Source of the DNA: Heterocephalus glaber
Lineage: Eukaryota; Chordata; Mammalia; Rodentia; Bathyergidae
Assembly: GCF_000247695.1 (NCBI RefSeq)
Contig: NW_004624743.1
Span: forward strand, 1,402,113 to 1,466,112
Direction of reading: 5' to 3'
DNA: 64,000 nucleotides
This document shows, one piece after another, positions 21,831 to 33,506 of the stretch. A program made the position numbers and the translations under genes. The notes below the pieces were generated by a model, which was not told where the DNA came from, searched no databases, and saw nothing but the letters and a program-made list of their open reading frames with translations. Each line of letters opens with the position of its first letter. Within the stretch, counting starts at the first letter, position 1.

Positions 21831-22620
21831 GGTATACCTAGTTCTGTTCTCAGGTTAGTCCAGAAAGCAGACCCTTGAAGGAGACGGTGTAAATGTTACT
21901 ACCCCAACTGACCAAGAGACTTCAGGGCTCTCTAGGCTCTTTGCTTCCCTGAGGAGCCTCAGGACCAGAGCCAGGCACGGGATGGGCCACGGAGCTGCTC
22001 CTGTGCCCCTGCCCTGGACAGGAGGTTCACCAGGACCGGAAGCCACCCAGCTGCAGGTGCACGGCTGAGCAAGGTCTGCGGAGCCCAGCAGACACAGTGG
22101 CCAGTGCAGTGAGGTTGTCTGGAGTACATGACCCCTGCCCTCGTGGTTTATGCCTTTGAAAGAATATGTTTTAGTCAAAGCAGATGATTGCGTTTGATAA
22201 GCACCTTCACCAGAAATCCTTCAATCACTCTGTCTTCTGCAGCAAACTGAAGATTCTGGTCTTCGGATGGAAGCCGTCCAGTTCCTCAGCTGTGGTCTCT
22301 GGGATGACTTACTTACTGTGGATCTTACACAGATCTCAAGGCGGAGAGGGAGAGTGCACTTGATCTGCCACCATCAGTTAAACATTCCTGCGGCTCTCAT
22401 TGTCGTAGTTAGGGTTAGTATGATTTTATTCTGGAAAGTGGAATCCTAAGCTTGCAGGGGAGACAGCTTAAAACTCAGCTGGACTCTATGTGATACTCAG
22501 GTGGCGCCTGGCACCTTAGAGTTGGGGCCACAGGTGGGCAGGAAACCAAGGACCTGTGTCACCCAGGGCTTGAGTCACACGTATGTAATGGTGAGAGACC
22601 AGACCGAGCTCCCCCTGAGA
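21830..22620. other. Spacer, no gene seen
   Basis: No domain, exon or named repeat recognised. Confidence 0.4.
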
Positions 22621-22629
22621 GCAGAGGTG

Positions 22630-22850
22630 AGACCCTGACACCCACTCTAATAAGAAAGGCGGGTCATAGCAGTGCTGGTGGCAATGGGGAGCAGTCGGAA
22701 CCCTCGCTGTTGCTGGTGAGAATGTGACCAACACAGCAGCTCTGGAGAATGCTTAGCAGTCCCTTGAGAGGCCACACAGAGGTGCCCTATGAGCCAGATG
22801 TTCTGCTCCAAGGACACGAACATCTACCTGACAGCCGTGGATGCGCCTGT
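22630..22850 (+). mobile_element. Old L1 3'-end fragment
   Basis: The order of TGCTGGTGAGAATGTGACC, CCTATGAGCCAGATGTTCTG and CACGAACATCTAC matches the conserved late-L1 pattern (ggtgggaatgt ... tatgacccagcaattc ... cacgaatgttca). Diverged and short. Confidence 0.5.
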
Positions 22851-24210
22851 CCATCCAGCGCCCGCTCTCCAGGCCTCGGAGGCCGAGTACACGGCCTGTA
22901 TCACACGGAGCGAGTACACGCCAGGCTCTTGGCCCTGAGTCCGTGTCCTGCAGAGGCAAGAGGCCCTGTTTCCCACCTCCCCGCACAGCCACTGACTTTG
23001 TGAAGAGGCTGCCGTTTCTCCAAATCCGGAAACGTCTCAGGTCCTCTTCAGTCTTGGGCAGGCGCAGTCCTGAAATGGCCGTGCAGTCTCAGGCCTGCGC
23101 CCCGGTGCTGAAGTGGCCGGGTCTGAGGACTGCTCCGGGTGTGGAAGTTCAAGGCCTCCAGGGCTGGGCCGCTGGCTGGAGGGTGGGTCTGGCAGAGAGG
23201 AGGCTGGGAGAGGCGGCCAGGCCGGCAGATTCCCACAGTCGTTACTGGTTCGCGCAGGGAGAGGAGAGAGGACGATGGTGACAGAGGACGGCGTCCTTGG
23301 CCCAGGGTGAGGCTCCCCACCCCGCGCGGTGCAGCCTGGCCTGCCTCTGAGGAGAGCTGCCTGCACGCAGGTTCGCGCCCCCTGCTCCCTGAGCGCCTGG
23401 GCTCCCCAGATGCTGCTTTTAACGGGAGGCAGATGGAGAGATCCTGAGAAATGTGGCACCTTCTAACCCTCCGCGGGCAAAGCAGTTCTCACCCGCACAG
23501 CAGGGCCTGGTTTTCCCTCCCTCTTCTATTGTAGATTGGAATGAGTACTTTATTATTTTCCTGTACTCGATTCCCGACAAGGCTTCCATTTCAAGGGCAA
23601 AAGGATAGGGGCAGGGTGAAGGGGGCTGATTTTCCCCTCAGGTGTGCCGAGGAGGGGCCTCCGGGGAGTGGGGGTCTGGAGTCCCCGTGCCTGAGGACTG
23701 CAGGCCCTGCTGTTCGGCTCTCTTCCTGCCGTGCTCTGGGCCCTTCCCAGCCTCTCCTGGGGTCCTTGGACGCATCCATGTTTCCCGGGGGAATCGGCCC
23801 GGGGCTCCTGGTGCGTCACAGACAGAAAGGTTCAGAGCCGCCCTCCTGGGTAGGAAGTGAGGTGGGAGAGGCCAAGCCCTGGCTGGGAATCCACTGGTGT
23901 TGGCCCTGGACCCCAGGCATCAGCACACTGGGGTCTCCACCCCCTGGGGCTCCCCAGGCTGCCCAGCCTCCTGCGCTCCAGGGCCTCGGACTGCAGGGTC
24001 CAGGGTGCAGCCAGCCCTCGGCTCCTCTCACAGCCTCGATGGCCCTTGTCCTGTGTCCCTGTGCTCTCAGAGCCCGGGCTCTCCCTGCCACTCCTGTAGT
24101 ACCGGTGGGTGGGTCCAGCCACAGAAACCAGGCTGCAGCCGTCTATGCCACTTTGGCTCAGTACCTGGAACCTGGTAGGGGCACTGGTGTGCAGAGCGAA
24201 TGAAGAAATG
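22850..24210. other. GC-rich spacer, no gene seen
   Basis: Long overlapping frames on both strands (for example about 23541-24203) lack any recognisable domain, and their flanks show no splice pattern. Not called as genes. Confidence 0.4.
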
Positions 24211-24214
24211 AACC

Positions 24215-24410
24215 AGTAGCCCAGCGGGAGGGTGCACACCTGTCATCCCAGCACTCGGCGGGGCTGAGGCAGGAGGACTGCAAACTCAATCCCAGCCTGG
24301 GCACCTTCCTGACCTAGTGAGACCCTGCTTCAGAAATAAGGAAGAAAAAGGGTTGAGGGTGCAGCTCAGTGCGAAGGCCCTGGATTCAGTCCCTAGAATC
24401 ACAAAAACAA
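24215..24410 (+). repeat. B1-ID composite SINE
   Basis: B1 part with GAGGGTGCACACCTGTC and GGCTGAGGCAGGAGGAC, then an A-rich linker and an ID-like part with GGGTGCAGCTCAGTGCG and a TTCAGTCCC B box. Same order as at 17.2-17.5 kb. Confidence 0.75.
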
Positions 24411-24744
24411 ACACAAATCCAAGGCAGTCTCAGAATCAGGGCCACACTTGAATCTCTCTTCTTATTACAGATAAGGAGCCTAGGAATGAAAATGGTCTTC
24501 TCGTCTTCCTTTGCTTTAAATTTCTGAAACGTGAGGAGTCGCACTTTTCAAACCTCTGCGAACCCAGCTGAAGCTGCGGCAGGTGACCTCTCCCCCCTCC
24601 GCCAGCGTGTCGCATGCCTGGTGGAACTGTCACCGTCAGAATCCGCCGAGGCCCCCTGCTGGGCAACAGCCAGACCCTGTCCTGTCCGCAGAACATTACC
24701 CGAGCTACATTCTGCCCACCCCTTTGTTTAAAATTTATTTTTAT

Positions 24745-24878
24745 TTGAGGACAGGAGCCCGCTAAGTGGCTCAGGCTGGTCTTGAACTTGTGATCCTCCT
24801 GTCTCGAACTTGTGATCCTCCTGTCTCAGCCTCATTAGTAGCTGGGATTCCAGGCATGCATCTGGGTGCTGGTCAGCT
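24745..24878 (-). repeat. B1-like SINE with exact internal duplication
   Basis: Reverse B1 in which a 22-base unit is repeated exactly in tandem (24784-24805 and 24806-24827). Confidence 0.85.
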
Positions 24879-24879
24879 T

Positions 24880-25640
24880 GGCATTAGTGTTTTACACGTC
24901 ATGCAGAGAGTAGCTAGCTACATGGACTCCTCCAAAGAACTAATGAGATACTGGAAGGAAAGAATTTCCCTTAGGCTTGAGCATGGAATTTCCAGGGCCA
25001 TGTCCCCAGGGCCATGTGCACCCCAGGTGAGGTGTGGGAGGAGACTGAGCCAGGACGACAGCCGGGTGACCGGGTGGGGTGTCTGGGGCCGGGCAGAGAG
25101 CTGCTCCCCTCCCCAGCCTCTGCTTCAGAGCCGTCTGACAGTGGACGAAACATCAGCCAGAGCAAGCTCTCTGCCCTGAAGCACTGGCCCTCTGGGGGTT
25201 CATCCCAGCAACGAGGACAGGGCTGAGACTCGGGCACGGAGAGGGGTCTGCTCAGGCTGCACACCCAGGGGTGCCTTCTACTCCCCAGCCCATGGCTTTG
25301 GGGTGGTGGCTGGGCAGCATGGGGCAAAACCTCTCACCAGGGCCAGGAGGGAGGAGCTGCTGCTGGAGACCGATTTTCTCCTGAAACTCAGGTGTGTGTG
25401 TGTGCGTGTGCGTGTGCGTGTGTGTCCCTATTTTATACGCGTGGAGGAAGGGCATGGTGTGCCGAATATTAGTCAGAGCCCCTGCAGTCTGAGAATGTGA
25501 AGGGGCCCTGCTGTTCTGCTCTTCCAATGGCCTCAGGGCCAGGCCCTCACTCGCCTTGCCTAGGGTTCCCTGAACTCACCCATCTTTCCCGGGAGAGTTG
25601 GCCAGATGAGTGCTTCACAAATATGCTTACTCTGGGGAGG
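24880..25640. other. Spacer, no gene seen
   Basis: Contains a (GT)n-type run at about 25390-25427. No other structure recognised. Confidence 0.4.
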
Positions 25641-25642
25641 GA

Positions 25643-25758
25643 GCTTTGAGACAGAGTCTCCCTGTGTGGCCCAGGCTGGCCTGGAGCTCAGAGGAATCCT
25701 CCTGCCCGAGCTTCCCAAATGATGGGATGACAGGCATGCACCACCATGCCCAGCTTGG
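25643..25758 (-). repeat. B1-like SINE
   Basis: Reverse B1 with TGAGACAGAGTCTCCCTG, GCCCAGGCTGGCCTGGAGC and a CACCATGCCCAGC end. Confidence 0.88.
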
Positions 25759-25795
25759 AAAAATATTTTTGGGAAACAATAAAATGGAAATAAAA

Positions 25796-25893
25796 GGGGG
25801 CTGGGGATTTAGCTCAGTGGTATCTCATCTGCCTGGCAAGCACAAGGTCCTGAGTTTGATCCCCAGTACCAAAAATATATATATATATATATG
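25796..25893 (+). repeat. ID-like SINE with an (AT)n tail
   Basis: GGGGATTTAGCTCAGTGG and GAGTTTGATCCCCAG boxes, ending in an ATATAT run. Confidence 0.9.
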
Positions 25894-26406
25894 AAAATAA
25901 AAGGTAAATTTCATTTAAATCATAAATGAGAAGTACAGATTCTAATCCATAATGAGTGGTATAGATTTTTTTAAATTTTGGCAAAAATTTTTCCAGCTCT
26001 GATAGCTCTACCTAAGGAAATTTGCTCCAAAAATTATTTCTTGTGCTATTTTATTAATCTGATATCTCAAGGAGACACTTTGTTCTCTGCTAAATTGGAA
26101 GAGGTGGAATCGGGTACACTTTGTACCATATCCTTAGTGATCTGGAATTATATGCTGTCATTCAAATGCTATTCTATCCAACTTCGCAGAGCTTAAACAG
26201 CCCCTCTCTTTCTCCTTCCTAGTACCAAATGGAACATGCAGAGCTGAGTAAACAAAGTGACTTAGAGCTCCTTCTTGTCCTTGGGGCCAATATCATAAAG
26301 GTAAAAGAAAGGAATTTTTTAAAATTAGAAAACAATACAATAATATTAGGAAAAATTTTGAGTGAGCAAAATATCATTAATAAAAACATACTATCAAAAC
26401 ATTTTA

Positions 26407-26488
26407 GGCCGGGGATTTAGCTCAGTGGTTTTGCCGCCTGCTTCGCAAGCGAAAGGACCCAAGTTCGATCCCCAGTACCAAAAAAAAC
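26407..26488 (+). repeat. ID-like SINE
   Basis: GGGGATTTAGCTCAGTGG and AAGTTCGATCCCCAG boxes. Flanked by similar AAACATTTTA / AACCATTTTA sequences as an imperfect target-site duplication. Confidence 0.9.
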
Positions 26489-26609
26489 CATTTTAATTTC
26501 ATGGTTCCTAGAGTTGGCCATTTTATACATTTTTTTCACTTAATTGTAGCATTGATAAAATTTTGTATTCAGTCCTTTCCGAAGGGGCTCTTTCATTTGC
26601 TTTTGAGGC

Positions 26610-27245
26610 AGGGTCTTGGACGTTACCAGGACCTGAGCCGTGGGTCCTGGCCTGTGAACCACCAAGGTGAAGTCAGGAACAGACAGAAAAGAGAGTTAGG
26701 GTGAAGCTGGGTCTTGGGTCCTGGTCAGTGCTGCTGCTGGCAGCAAAGACAAATACCCCAAGTGCATCCAGTGTTTATTGAATACAATTGAGGGAAGGAA
26801 CAGGGAGCCGAGGGCGCTTTGAAAGCATCTAATGAAACACTGCCCAACACCTGGCATGATGGCGCCGGGCAGGGCTGTCAGGGAGTCAGCACTGCTTATC
26901 TTGCTAGGATAGAACAAACAGGAACTGGGTCTGGGTGCAATTAGCAAGCAACGCATCGGGTCTGTGAGAAGCCATAATTCAGGAGAAAAGGTTTTAATTG
27001 GGGTCACGCTGACCTCAGCTGCACGTAGCTCAGCAGGGCCCTGCACTTCACAGACCAGGGCCTAGGTTTCCATGGCAGCCATTGAGGGTGGGGCTATACT
27101 CGCCCAGTCTGCTGTGCCCATTTGAGTCACGCAGGGCTTCGGTCTGACTCCTGATATAAAACAACATAGCCGAATTACAGAAAGCAAGAAGCAGGTGCCA
27201 CTCATAGCCCAGTAGTGCAGGGCAGGGGTGTCTGCTACAGGGTCC
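26610..27245 (-). mobile_element. Candidate solo LTR (class II ERV-like)
   Basis: On the minus strand there is AATAAA at 26774-26779, followed by a CT-rich stretch with a TCTGTCTGTTCCTGAC-type segment near 26.68 kb, as in the R-U5 end of rodent class II LTRs. No internal viral genes are present. Boundaries and family are uncertain. Confidence 0.35.
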
Positions 27246-27255
27246 CACTATGATG

Positions 27256-27370
27256 CTTAGACTCGTCTCAAACTTGTCATGTGGCCCAAGCTGGCCTTGA
27301 ACTCATGGTGATCCTCCCGCCTCAGCTTTCTGAGTGCTAGGATTACAGGCTGCACCACCACTCTGGGCTT
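27256..27370 (-). repeat. B1-like SINE
   Basis: Reverse B1 with GGCCCAAGCTGGCCTTGAAC, ATCCTCCCGCCTCAGC and AGGATTACAGG. Confidence 0.85.
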
Positions 27371-27479
27371 ATCAAGGAAATCTTAAGGAAATCACGTTTA
27401 GACATTCGCTGGTGCTAGGCAGATTTTCTAAATTACATGCAGTCCCCAGTGTGTCCCCACCAAAATTCAGGAGTTGGCC

Positions 27480-27720
27480 TGTGGTGGTTTTAAGCTGTCT
27501 TTAAGAGGTGACTAAGCCATGAACAAAATCGAGGCCCTTGGAAAAGAAGCTTCATGGCGCCAGGTGAGGACAAGGGCAGCAGCCCTGTCTGGCCCAAGCC
27601 AGGAGCCCCTCCTGGACTCCAGGCCTGGGGAACTTGGAGAGAGAAAGTGCTGTGCCTAAAGACCGACCCAGCCCGGCCCCTCGCCTGAGCTCCAGCCTCT
27701 GTGCACCCCCGGCTCTCCGG
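27480..27720 (+). repeat. Possible MaLR-type LTR fragment
   Basis: Contains AAGAGGTGACTAAGCCATGA and AAGAAGCTTCATGGC-type sequence, then GGAGAGAGAAAGTGC, resembling the middle of mammalian MaLR LTRs. Weakly supported. Confidence 0.3.
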
Positions 27721-28050
27721 GTGCCTTCCTGCCAGGGACCCGTGTGGCTGGGTCAGGACACCGCTCCAGAAGCCCCCACCATACCCAGGCTGTGAACACT
27801 TCCCCAGTTTCCCTAAGCCTTTCAGTTGCCGGACAGTGACTCGAGCTATGAAGGAAAGGCATTCTCTGCGTTTGTGTTTGAGTCAGGGCGAAGCCCTTCC
27901 TGAACAACTGCATTTAGACTTCACTTTCTTCCAGGTCCGTGATAATATGCACTTACCTTCGAGTCTGTCATGACATGGCCTTTAAGTATGTTTCTGCTGT
28001 GCTTTCAGTGCTTGGTCCTTGCTTGTCATTAGTTTGTTTTGGTTTGGGAT

Positions 28051-28163
28051 TTTTGAGACAGGGTCTCACTATGTAGACCACCCAGGCCTCAAGCTCAAGA
28101 TCCTCCTGCATCAGCCTCCTAAATGCTGGGATTGTAAGCATATGCCAAGATGCCTGGCTAGTT
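28051..28163 (-). repeat. B1-like SINE
   Basis: Reverse B1 with TGAGACAGGGTCTCACTATG, ATCAGCCTCCTAAATGC and a GATGCCTGGC end. Confidence 0.85.
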
Positions 28164-28271
28164 AGGACCTTTTATTAGGAACACTCTGGTTTTATGATTC
28201 TAGAAATTTTTCTTATTTCTTTGACAGTTTATCCATTTTTGTTTTCTGTATTCTAACTTTGGGACCTCTAA

Positions 28272-28362
28272 TTTTTTTTTTTTTTGTGGTACTAGGGATC
28301 GAACTTGGGACCTTGTCCTCGCAAGACAGGCTGCAGAACCAGTGAGCTAAATCCCCGGCCCC
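28272..28362 (-). repeat. ID-like SINE
   Basis: Reverse copy with a T run, GGGATCGAACTTGGGACC and GTGAGCTAAATCCCCGGCC. Similar CTAATTTTT / CCAATTTTT flanks suggest a target-site duplication. Confidence 0.9.
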
Positions 28363-28467
28363 TGGATCTCCAATTTTTAGCATGCTAATCCTCTTAAATT
28401 AATCATGTGTGTTATGATCATTCCTATTCATCTGCTTTTTGTTCTATTTTTGTTTTGTTTTTGGTGG

Positions 28468-28469
<2 letters not shown>

Positions 28470-28503
<34 letters not shown>
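28470..28503. repeat. (TG)n microsatellite
   Basis: About 16 uninterrupted TG units directly before a reverse B1. Confidence 0.92.
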
Positions 28504-28506
<3 letters not shown>

Positions 28507-28645
28507 GGACAGGGTCTTGCTATGTAGTTCAAGCTGGCCTAGAACTCACTATGTAGTCCAAGCTGGCCTCAAACTTGTAGCAATGCTCCTGCCTCAGCCT
28601 TCCAAGTGCTGAGAGTACAGGCACATGCCACCAGTTCCAGTCTTG
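28504..28645 (-). repeat. B1-like SINE with internal ~29-base duplication
   Basis: CTATGTAGTTCAAGCTGGCC and CTATGTAGTCCAAGCTGGCC occur in tandem about 29 bases apart, the quasi-dimer structure known for rodent B1. Confidence 0.85.
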
Positions 28646-28749
28646 TTCTGTTTTTTCTAAGATTTCCTCAAATTTATCTTTCAGCTTCATAAGTGATTTT
28701 TTATTATGAATACCGTAATTTTTAATTTGTAAGACTTTCTCTTTTTGTA

Positions 28750-28890
28750 TTTTGAGACAGGGTCCTTACTATGTAGCTTAGGCTGGCCTTGAACTCATGT
28801 AGCCCAGGCTGGCTTTGAACTCACTGGGATCTTCCTGCCTCAGCCTCTTGAGTGCTGGGACTATGGGCCTGTCTCATTACGTCTGGCAAG
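28750..28890 (-). repeat. B1-like SINE with internal duplication
   Basis: ATGTAGCTTAGGCTGGCC and ATGTAGCCCAGGCTGGC lie in tandem, then the usual TTCCTGCCTCAGCC and CTGGGACTATGGG. Confidence 0.82.
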
Positions 28891-29089
28891 ATTCTTTCTT
28901 GGTATCTGAATTTCTTTTTCATCCTCTTCTCTCAGATATAAAATTGTTTTCAGTGTCTTTAAAGCTATTAATAGATCATATTTAAATTTTCATCTCCTCA
29001 TTATGTCTGAGTTCCAAATTTTCTGCATCACACTTGGAAAACTTTAACTCTAGCAGAAAAAAGAGTTTTCAGAGAATTCAGCAGGAATT

Positions 29090-29800
29090 CGAGAGCTCAG
29101 TCCACGGGCTGCTCGGCTCAGCGCGGTCTCCGGCGCAGTCTTGAGCCAGGCTCCGCGTGGAGACGGCGGTGTGCAGAGCTGGGATGGACGCGCGCTTTTT
29201 CCCAGAGCTGCCTGCGACTCCGCTCCACGGAGCCAGGCGTGGGAAGGAGCACCAGGAGCACCAGGGGCACCACGAGAGGGCAGAGGACAGGGAGAGGAGC
29301 CGCCTGGGGACCCCGGCCGGGCAGAGCCTTCCTGTGCGGCGCGGACCCCGGGTGACCCTGCAGTCACAGCCCCGCTGCCAGGGCACGCTGACCCACTGCC
29401 GCCCGGCTCCTGGGCTGTCCCCTGTGCCCTGCGGGCCAGCAGGGCCGGCGCTCTTCCCCCTCGCCCCTCGGGCCCGCAGCCCTGGGCTGTCGCTGTCCCT
29501 GTGTGTCACGGCGCTCCTTCCGCCCTCTCTTTCATCTTCCAGGTGGTGCGTTTGGGTCTCCTTCAACCTTCACCAGGGAGACAAAGACCCTGGGGCTCGG
29601 GCCACGCCGCACACCAAGCCTGGGCCCTCCCGGGGCTCAGAACCCAGGCGTTTGTCCCCGGGATGTTAGCCTGCGGCAGGGTGAGGCCCCGGGCTCAGCC
29701 CGCGGTCGGAAAACCCGCATGCAAAGCCAAACCCGCATGCAAAGCCGCCTTCGGGGCCTCCCTCGGCCTCCCTGCACAGAAGGCGGGAATGGCTGGCTCC
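29090..29800. promoter_or_regulatory. Isolated CpG-rich segment
   Basis: GC- and CpG-rich block in the middle of the spacer, flanked by AT-rich SINE-dense DNA and with no known gene start nearby. It may be an orphan CpG island. Overlapping frames on both strands are not supported as genes. Confidence 0.35.
29711..29746 (+). repeat. Exact 18-base tandem duplication
   Basis: The unit AAACCCGCATGCAAAGCC occurs twice with no spacer (29711-29728 and 29729-29746). Each copy contains ATGCAAA. Confidence 0.95.
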
Positions 29801-30770
29801 CACACCACCCTGGCCGACTTTCTCAGTCCTCGCAGGATTAGTCCGCGTCCTGACAGACCAAGCGGTTTGGTCGCGCGTAGTTCCTTCTCGGTGTTTGTGA
29901 ACCCAGCGCCTCCGCTGGCGCCGGCAGGGCTGGTGGGGACGCAGGCCCCTCGTCCGTCCGCTGTGGAGCTGGTGCGCCTGTGTCTGTGTAGCTGACCGCG
30001 CCCGGTGGTGCTGCTCTGATGGGAACGTAGAGGAGCGGCTTCACATTGTTTTCAACTGGAAAGATGCTGCCTCGCCTTCTAGGAAGGCGGATTAGAGGCC
30101 GTCTGGGAGTGGTGAGCTTCGTGAGGGCTGACATTTATCTTCTAATGCGGTGGCAGGAGCAGCCTGCAACGCTGACAGACCACGGTCAAGGCCGAGCTGC
30201 ATCGAGAGCCTGTGTAGAGCACGGATCTGCACGAAAAGGGCAGATTTATCATTTGTGTCTAAGGCAGCATGCATGCACTGTGTGCTCGAAACCCTGTATT
30301 CAGTAAGGAGCTTCGCCGAGGAAGGCGGGGCCGGAGGGAGGGGAGGGCCGAGGGGAGCACTTTCCGAGGACCCCCTCTCTCCTATCAACTGGACATGCTG
30401 GCTTCAGAACCGGGGCCCCATCTTTGCGTTCAGTGTGTGCGAACACAAAGAAGAGTTCACCGAATGCTGCGAGGGTCTTTGTACACCCTCGGGTGAGAGA
30501 GCTCGGGTGTTCTCCAAAGAAACAGAAGCACCAGCATGGCTTGACGGATTTTTCATCTGAGTTGGCTCAGGCAGGAGAAATTCCTCCTACTACAGAAAGG
30601 TCAACGTTCTTGCTCTATCAGACCTTTAGCTGGTGGGACCAGGCCTCCCACAGGAGGGGGGCATTCTGCTCCTGGATTTACTGAGTGCATCGTTCATGTC
30701 CTCTGAAAATGCCTACAACAATGCTTCACCGAGTCTCCGTACCCGTGGCCAGCTGGATGGCTAAAAGCCC
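29800..30770. other. Spacer, repeat-poor, no gene seen
   Basis: No SINE and no convincing exon. Could hold conserved non-coding DNA. Confidence 0.35.
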
Positions 30771-30779
30771 CTTGTCTTG

Positions 30780-31130
30780 TGGGTAGCTTTCCATTAGTGC
30801 ACAATAACTGTGCTGAACAGCTTAAAGCAGCTCCCACTTGTAAGTCCCAGTGTCTGTGGGCCAGGGTCTAGGGCACATCATCCCGCATGGCCGCACAATG
30901 GGCCAACAGCTCTGGCCTCCCTGCGGCTCGTGTGTGGAATGGGCCGATGCTGAGCAGACACAGGCCATGGGCAGAGTCCAGTTCTCTGTGCTGGGGAAAT
31001 GGAGGGCTGTAGTTCCTCCCCAGTGTCAGCTGGAAGTAATTTGCCCTCTGCTCACTCCCGAGGCCACCACAGCTCCTGGTCTTGTGGGTCCCCACAGTGC
31101 CAGTGGCTTCCTACAAGCCATAAGGGGAGC
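30780..31130 (+). repeat. Probable MLT1-type LTR fragment
   Basis: The AACAGCTTAAAGCAGCTCCC and GTCTGTGGGCCAGGGTCTAG segments match the order seen in MLT1-like LTRs (gcttaaaacaacac ... cagttctggaggtcag). Old and diverged. Confidence 0.45.
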
Positions 31131-31776
31131 AAGACTGTGTGGATGGAGGCTGCAGTCCTCTGTGACTTCACCCATGGTCACACCCATCCGTCACCCCTGC
31201 CGCACTCACCATCCAGAGCAAGGCACAGGTCCCATGCACGACAAGGGGACAGGGCCATGCGGGTGGGACTGCGGGGCCTCCCACGCCTGTGCTTCTCAGC
31301 TCTCCCTCTCTCCATTCACTTATTCTCATTTAAATTTTAAATATTTTTAACAACGCATCAGTTGGACACATATGTGGGCACATGAGGTGATCCTCCACTT
31401 AGATTCAAGGTTGTTAGCACCTTGTACATCTGCTTTCTCCCCACCCCTCCATGCAAACATACACTTTTGCTAAACAATCAAAAGTATTTGTCATGATCAT
31501 CATTTCCCTCTAAATAACATTTGTCTCCTAAGAACAGTATGTAACACTATATTCAAACTATCTTTTAAAAATTTACAATAATTTCAGTCATTCAATAGTC
31601 ATATTATTTTTAAGTTTCTCCAATTGTAAAAGCAAGCCTTTTATAAATTTTTTAAAACCGAGATTTAATCAGATTTCATGCATTACATTTAGTTGTTATG
31701 TCATTTTAGTCTAGCTTAGTCATGTCATAAAACAATTTTTTGAAGTATATTTTAAGAACAGAAAAGTTGCATTAAG
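31130..31776. other. Spacer becoming AT-rich, no gene seen
   Basis: Probably old interspersed-repeat DNA into which the L1 at 31.79 kb inserted. Not classified. Confidence 0.35.
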
Positions 31777-31789
31777 CATTATAAGCAAC

Positions 31790-32881
31790 AAGCTTCTGCA
31801 CTGCAAAAGAAACCACCAACAGAGCTAACAGACAACCTACAATATGGGAAAAAATTTTTAGCAGCTGCACCTCAGACAAAGGACTACTATCTAGAATATA
31901 TAAAGAACTAAAAAAAATCAGACCCCCCCAAATTCAAAGACCCAGCTCAAAAATGGGCATCTGAAATGAACAGACATTTCTCACACAAGAAAGTAAAAGC
32001 AGCAAACAAATATATGAAAAAATGTTCAATATCACTCGTCATTCGAGAGATGCAGATGAAAACAACCCTGAGATTCCCCCTCACCCCAGAAAGAATAGCT
32101 GCTATCAAGAAATCAACAAATAACAAATGCTGGCAGGGTTGTGGGGAGAAAGGAACCCTTCTCCATTGTTGGTGGGAGTGCAGACTGGTGCAACCACTGT
32201 GGAAGTCAGTATGGAGATACCTCAAAGAACTAGGGCTAGAGGTCCCATTTGACCCAGCTATTCCCCTGCTGGGTATCTTTCCCAAAGAATTAAAAGAATC
32301 ATACCACAGTGATATATGTGCACCCATGTTCATAGCGGCACAGTTTGTAGTAGCTAAAGCTTGGAAGCAGCCCAAGTGCCCATCAACTGGAAACTGGATA
32401 AAGAAAATGTGGTTTTTAAATAAAATGGAATACTACTCAGCCATAAAGAATGAAAAACTAGAGTCATTTATAGCTAAATGGATGCATATCAAGGCCATAC
32501 TCATAAGTGAAATAAATAGGACTCACATCCCTAAATACCGAATAGTTTCACTAGTGTGGGAAACTGATAGTGTAAACAAGGGTTAAAATGATTAAAATGA
32601 ATAAGTGATAATTTGAAATAGGAAAAAAGGTCCAAAGACGAAGAAGTGAAGGGAAGGGAAGGGGAAAGGAAAGGAGGGAAAGGAAAAACTATGAGAAAAG
32701 AAAGAAAAATGGAAATGAAATCTATGTAAATAGGGAAGGGCTGAGGGGGTGAAGGGTGCACAGGTAATGGGGGAAAAAAAATAAGAACCAAGATGCATCA
32801 TGTACAGGTACAAACACACAATGATAAATATAAATGAATTGTACACCTAAAATGTACCAATAAAAGAACTAAAAAAAACCC
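31790..32881 (+). mobile_element. 5'-truncated L1, 3' part of ORF2 plus 3' UTR, with target-site duplication
   Basis: A frame at 31966-32586 contains GCGEKGTLLHCWWECRLVQP, PFDPAIPLLGI and KMEYYSAIKNEKLESF, the conserved C-terminal end of L1 ORF2. The reverse-transcriptase and endonuclease parts are absent, so the copy cannot move by itself. A purine-rich 3' UTR (about 32640-32760) and an AATAAA/A-rich end follow. CATTATAAGCAAC at 31777-31789 and CATTATAACCAAT at 32882-32894 form an imperfect target-site duplication that fixes the boundaries. Confidence 0.92.
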
Positions 32882-33506
32882 CATTATAACCAATAAAAAG
32901 AAATAATGTCTAAAGATTGGAAAAAAAGAGAAAGCAAACTTCATTAGCAAATAAGATGATTGTGTACAAAGTAAACCCTAAAGAATCCATAAATGATTCA
33001 AATCAATGATTCTGTCAAGCCTTTTTATATAGTCGTTATACAAAATTATTTCTATATGCTAGCAACAAAAAGTTAGAACAAAGTTTTTAAAATCAGTTAT
33101 AATGCCACCACAAAGCTCCAAATTCCCACAAATAACCCTACCTAAAGATGTGTAAGACCTCTCCTCTACACTGCAAGTCATAAGTACAGATGAGAAAAAG
33201 TTTTAAAGTGCTAAGTTAATCTAGAGATACTAAGTCTCAAAATTAATCTCCAGACTCAATGTAATCCCAATTAAAATCTCAAAAAGTGTTTTTCTTTTAG
33301 ATTGACAAGGTGATTCCAAATATATGTGGCACTGCAAAGGGCCTAGACTAGCCACACCATGAGATTTTAAGATTTACCATAAGGTTAAAGTACTCAAGTA
33401 GTGTGGTATCCAGAAAAGAGAAATGGATCTGTGTAACAGAGTCCTGTATAGACCCAAACATGTACAGTTACTCGACATATGACAAAAACAGCCCTGCAGT
33501 CTGTGG

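Noticed and set aside
31966..32586. 206-codon frame as a host gene
   Set aside because: It is the C-terminal end of L1 ORF2 in a 5'-truncated copy with target-site duplication.
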